Shown piece by piece: positions 14,245 to 16,858 of a stretch of DNA of 16,858 bases. The position numbers and the translations under genes were made by a program. The notes beneath the pieces were generated by a model. The model was not told the DNA's origin. It did no database searches and saw only the letters and a program-made list of their open reading frames with translations. Origin of the DNA: JAPLKX01 sp035530195 (lineage in GTDB: Bacteria > Hydrogenedentota > Hydrogenedentia > Hydrogenedentales > SLHB01); contig DATKVG010000203.1 of assembly GCA_035530195.1 (NCBI GenBank), positions 1 through 16,858 of the forward strand, given 5' to 3'. Numbering within the stretch: the stretch's first letter is position 1; each line of letters opens with the position of its first letter.

Positions 14245-16710
14245 CTATCTCTTTTCCCCAGGCGGCCTTCTCACGCTCTCGATTGTGGGTGGTTTTTTCT
14301 CCAGGCTCACGCGGATCCCGCCGAGCACATCCGTCCGCCAGATCCGGCAGCCGTTCGCGCGGTATCGGTCCAAGCCACCGTAATTGACCCGTGCCGACGC
14401 GGACCCCGCGCATGTCACCACGCAATCCGATGCGGAGATCGCCTCGAGAAAACCTGACCCGCTGGACGTTCCCGAACCGTGATGCGGCGCCTTCACGACG
14501 TCGGCCCGGCACTCGAGCCCCGCTACCAGCCCCTCGCCCGCCTCCTCGATGTCGCCCGTCAGTAGAACCCGCGCCCCCTCATGATCGAGGCCCAGCACGA
14601 CCGATCGCTCATTGGCACTGTGCCCGTCCGTCCAACCCGGTGGGGGGTGAAGTACGCGCACGGCCAGCGTATCGAGTTGTGCGACATCCCCCGCCGATAC
14701 CCGCCGCACCGGCACGCCCCGCCGCCCGCAAACCGCCTCAAACCGCACCTCGAGCGGCGTCCTGTCTGCCGTCGCCGCCATCCAGACTTCGCCCACGCCA
14801 AAGTTTTCAACAATGTAAAACAGCCCGCCAAGGTGGTCGCGGTCGGAATGCGTGGCCACGATGTAATCCAGCCGCCGGACATGGTGCGCCCACAGGAACG
14901 GCGCAACGTATTCCTCGCCGTTGCTGTACTGCTCGTCCGCGTCGCCGCCGTCAACCAGCATCACTCTCCCGCCGGGCGACGTCACGACAATCGCGTCGCC
15001 GTTGCGCACGCTGAGAAAATCGACCCGCCCCTCCGGCATGTACAGCCCCCATGTCGCCGCCGACGCCACCCCCAGCACCAGCGCCGGTTTCAGCCAGGCC
15101 GCCCGGCGGCTCGCGGCCGCGGCCAGCACGCACGCCGCCATACCCCAAAACGCCAGCAGGGCCGGCGGCGTCGGGCTGGTCACGCGCAGCCACGTCCATT
15201 GGTTCGCTGCCACGACTTTTACCATTTGGGCCGTAATCCAGAACAACGGCGAGACCGCGTGGCCAAACAGCGACGCGACCTCCATCGAGACAAGCGACAC
15301 CAGCAGCGTTATAAAGGTCAGCCACAGCATCACCGCGCTCAGGGGAATTATGACCAGGTTCAGAAACACTCCCGCCACCGGGAAAACATGAAAAGACGAG
15401 ATCACCACCGGCAGCGGAAGCACCTGCACGGCAATCGACACCGCCACGGGCCTCTGGAATACCACCGGCAGCCACGGCTCGCCGCGTAGCCGACCCGACG
15501 GTTTGCCCGCTACTTTCCGCCGTGGCAAAAAACTGTCCACAACGGGCGTGAACAGCAGGATCGACGCCAGGCTCAGAAACGACAACTGGAAGCCCGTGTC
15601 AAACAGCATGTCGGGGTTCCAGCCCAGCAGGGCCAGCGCCGACAGACCAAGCGCCGATAGCAAGTCCGGTTCCCGGCCCGCAACTTCTGCCGCCAGCACA
15701 ACCGTGATCATCACCGCCGCCCGAAGCGCGCTCGGCCGGATGCCCGTGGTCAGGGCGAACACCAATACGGCCGCCATCGTAATCAGCGCCCACCACCGCC
15801 GGTTCTTCACGAAAAGCCGGAGGAAAAATCCCACCGTCACGAACAGGATCGACGCGTGGATGCCCGATACCGACAGGATATGCGCCACGCCCGCCTTCAC
15901 GTACTGCTGATACTCGCCGCGCGGCACGGATGCCCGGTAGCCCAGCCAGACCGCCTTGATGAACGGCAGCGGCCTCGCCGGCATCGCGCGCTCGAGCCGA
16001 TCCGCCTCTGCTTTCCTCAGGCGCGACATCCAATACCGGCCCGACCACCACGGCGCCGGCGCCAACCGTTCGAGCGCCGTCCCGCCGCGGCGCCCGACCT
16101 CAACGATCAGGCGCGTAAACACGCCTTTCCGCGCCCAGTACGCTTCGGTCGAGCGGACGCCGAAGTTGGGGTAGCCGAACCGGGCCGAAATCCGGCCCCG
16201 CACACGCACCTGCTCCCCCGCATGCACAGTCCACGGCGGCTTGGTGCACCACACCCGCACACTGCCCGCCGCCAACTGCCGTTTCCCGCCCAGTTCGATC
16301 GCGGCGGCATCAACCACGCAACTCAGTTCGTCCGGGTTGTCGTTGTCGAGGTGCTGCAACCGCACGACGCCTTCGATTGTGCAACCCCGCGGCAGCCCGT
16401 CCACGTCCACCAGCCGGCTGATCGCGTCCCCGCCCGGCTCGGCATGCCGCGCGTGCCACATCAGCGCACCCGCCGCCAACGCCAGCAGCGCCACGCTCCC
16501 CAGCCGCGCAACGATCAGCCCCGGCAGCACCGCCGCCATCAGCCCGGAAACCACAGCCAGCGCCAGCCACGCCCAAACCGGATATACGCCCGCCGATGCC
16601 ACATAGATGCCGCAGGCAAACAAGATCGCGCACACTAACAGCGGACGCCGCAACAGCGCCCCCGCCAGATCGCCTTCTACTGCTGCGCCCGACCCGCCCG
16701 ATGTCATCAC
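14245..16710 (-). CDS. comEC: DNA internalization/competence protein ComEC (Rec2 family)
   Basis: A full-length 821-residue inner-membrane channel thought to carry single-stranded DNA into the cytoplasm during natural transformation. Order of parts: hydrophobic N-terminus with an OB-like soluble domain (about 30-190, DUF4131-like); the Competence domain with GVAHILSVSGIHASIL (about 274-289) and FDTGFQLSFLS; then a C-terminal metallo-beta-lactamase-like domain. There the HxDxDH metal motif is intact (His621, Asp623, Asp625, His626 in THSDRDHLGG), as are LLTGDIEEAGE and APHHGSGTSS. An intact metal site suggests a working nuclease domain that degrades the non-transported strand, as proposed for this family. 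The first codon is GTG at 16710, with ATG at 16707 the alternative. No other competence gene lies here, so competence depends on genes elsewhere. Confidence 0.95.
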   Translation of the reverse strand: MMTSGGSGAAVEGDLAGALLRRPLLVCAILFACGIYVASAGVYPVWAWLALAVVSGLMAAVLPGLIVARLGSVALLALAAGALMWHARHAEPGGDAISRLVDVDGLPRGCTIEGVVRLQHLDNDNPDELSCVVDAAAIELGGKRQLAAGSVRVWCTKPPWTVHAGEQVRVRGRISARFGYPNFGVRSTEAYWARKGVFTRLIVEVGRRGGTALERLAPAPWWSGRYWMSRLRKAEADRLERAMPARPLPFIKAVWLGYRASVPRGEYQQYVKAGVAHILSVSGIHASILFVTVGFFLRLFVKNRRWWALITMAAVLVFALTTGIRPSALRAAVMITVVLAAEVAGREPDLLSALGLSALALLGWNPDMLFDTGFQLSFLSLASILLFTPVVDSFLPRRKVAGKPSGRLRGEPWLPVVFQRPVAVSIAVQVLPLPVVISSFHVFPVAGVFLNLVIIPLSAVMLWLTFITLLVSLVSMEVASLFGHAVSPLFWITAQMVKVVAANQWTWLRVTSPTPPALLAFWGMAACVLAAAASRRAAWLKPALVLGVASAATWGLYMPEGRVDFLSVRNGDAIVVTSPGGRVMLVDGGDADEQYSNGEEYVAPFLWAHHVRRLDYIVATHSDRDHLGGLFYIVENFGVGEVWMAATADRTPLEVRFEAVCGRRGVPVRRVSAGDVAQLDTLAVRVLHPPPGWTDGHSANERSVVLGLDHEGARVLLTGDIEEAGEGLVAGLECRADVVKAPHHGSGTSSGSGFLEAISASDCVVTCAGSASARVNYGGLDRYRANGCRIWRTDVLGGIRVSLEKKPPTIESVRRPPGEKR

Positions 16711-16737
16711 ACAGTCCCCGCTCTTACCTGTGCGCCT

Positions 16738-16766
16738 ACTCTAGCAGGCAACCTTAATTAGAGCAA
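16738..16766 (-). promoter_or_regulatory. Promoter candidate for comEC
   Basis: On the minus strand TTGCTC (16761-16766, 3 of 6) and TAGAGT (16738-16743, 4 of 6) are 17 nt apart. Transcription would start near 16731, about 20 nt before the GTG at 16710. The 9 nt beginning at the -10, TAGAGTAGG, are the same as at the folK promoter. Confidence 0.45.
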
Positions 16767-16775
16767 GGCTATTTC

Positions 16776-16797
16776 GACGCGGCGTCCCCGCCGCGTC
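16776..16797. repeat. Perfect 9-bp palindrome (REP-like hairpin)
   Basis: GACGCGGCG (16776-16784) and CGCCGCGTC (16789-16797) are perfect reverse complements around a 4-nt loop, TCCC. A further GCCGCGT follows at about 16802. There is no T-tract on either strand, so it is not a standard terminator. A very stable extragenic palindrome of this kind often belongs to a dispersed repeat family, but only one copy is in this window. The remaining bases up to 16858 show nothing I can name. Confidence 0.5.
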
Positions 16798-16858
16798 AGC
16801 GCCGCGTAACATGCAACACGGCAAGTCAGTCTTTTGCGCCAATCGCGACGACCGTCCC

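Noticed and set aside
16776..16797. Palindrome as a terminator for a gene beyond the window
   Set aside because: No T-tract follows in either direction, and no coding sequence is visible to its right.
1..16858. Defence island, prophage, integron, CRISPR array or biosynthetic cluster
   Set aside because: I looked for repeats, nucleases, integrases, reverse transcriptases and toxin-antitoxin pairs on both strands; none is present. The genes are metabolic, transport, DNA-uptake and surface genes.

Overview
The window is GC-rich chromosomal DNA from a Gram-negative-type bacterium that I cannot place from sequence alone. Two large secreted proteins carry calcium-binding thrombospondin-type-3 (TSP3) modules, and there are a TMTC-like membrane TPR protein and an antiporter-EIIA fusion. 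This mix is typical of environmental PVC-superphylum, Planctomycetota-like or Hydrogenedentota-like genomes; that placement is inference. I see no tRNA, rRNA, CRISPR array, phage gene, transposase or recognisable defence system. The gene content is metabolic housekeeping plus surface proteins, and nothing here justifies claiming a new multi-gene system.

Layout. Positions 1-801 hold a G-rich leader and deoC (+). Positions 802-1038 are a structured intergenic region with two strong inverted repeats, an AT-rich promoter and a small palindrome over its -35 box. Positions 1039-3675 (+) encode an 878-residue exported parallel beta-helix protein with a C-terminal Gly-Gly-Cys/membrane/basic tail. Convergent to it, a tightly packed minus-strand operon runs from about 8116 down to 3736: folK, panB, panC, panD and a polytopic TMTC-like protein with TPRs. 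panB/panC and panC/panD overlap by ATGA, and panD abuts the TMTC-like gene. PanB, PanC and PanD supply three steps of pantothenate synthesis. FolK supplies a folate step, and PanB uses a folate cofactor. panB appears to begin at an ATC codon behind a strong AGGAGG.

Positions 8151-10277 (-) encode a second exported protein: a probable barrel-like catalytic region, a GATase-like domain, TSP3 repeats and a C-terminal membrane anchor. Positions 10439-11371 (-) encode a class I SAM methyltransferase with a C-terminal TPR-like region. It is divergent from an SDR dehydrogenase of the MFE-2 type (11538-12383, +), with a good promoter candidate for each direction in the gap. Positions 12528-14222 (+) encode a CPA2-type cation/proton antiporter fused to a PTS EIIA domain. 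Convergent to it is a full-length comEC (14245-16710, -), the DNA-uptake channel. The window ends in a non-coding stretch with the comEC promoter and a perfect 9-bp palindrome.

The points most worth following are the non-canonical panB start, the cysteine ladder and GGC tail of the beta-helix protein, the hairpin and operator cluster upstream of it, the unassigned secreted protein at 8151-10277, and a switch from G-rich to C-rich coding composition inside all three plus-strand enzyme/transporter genes.
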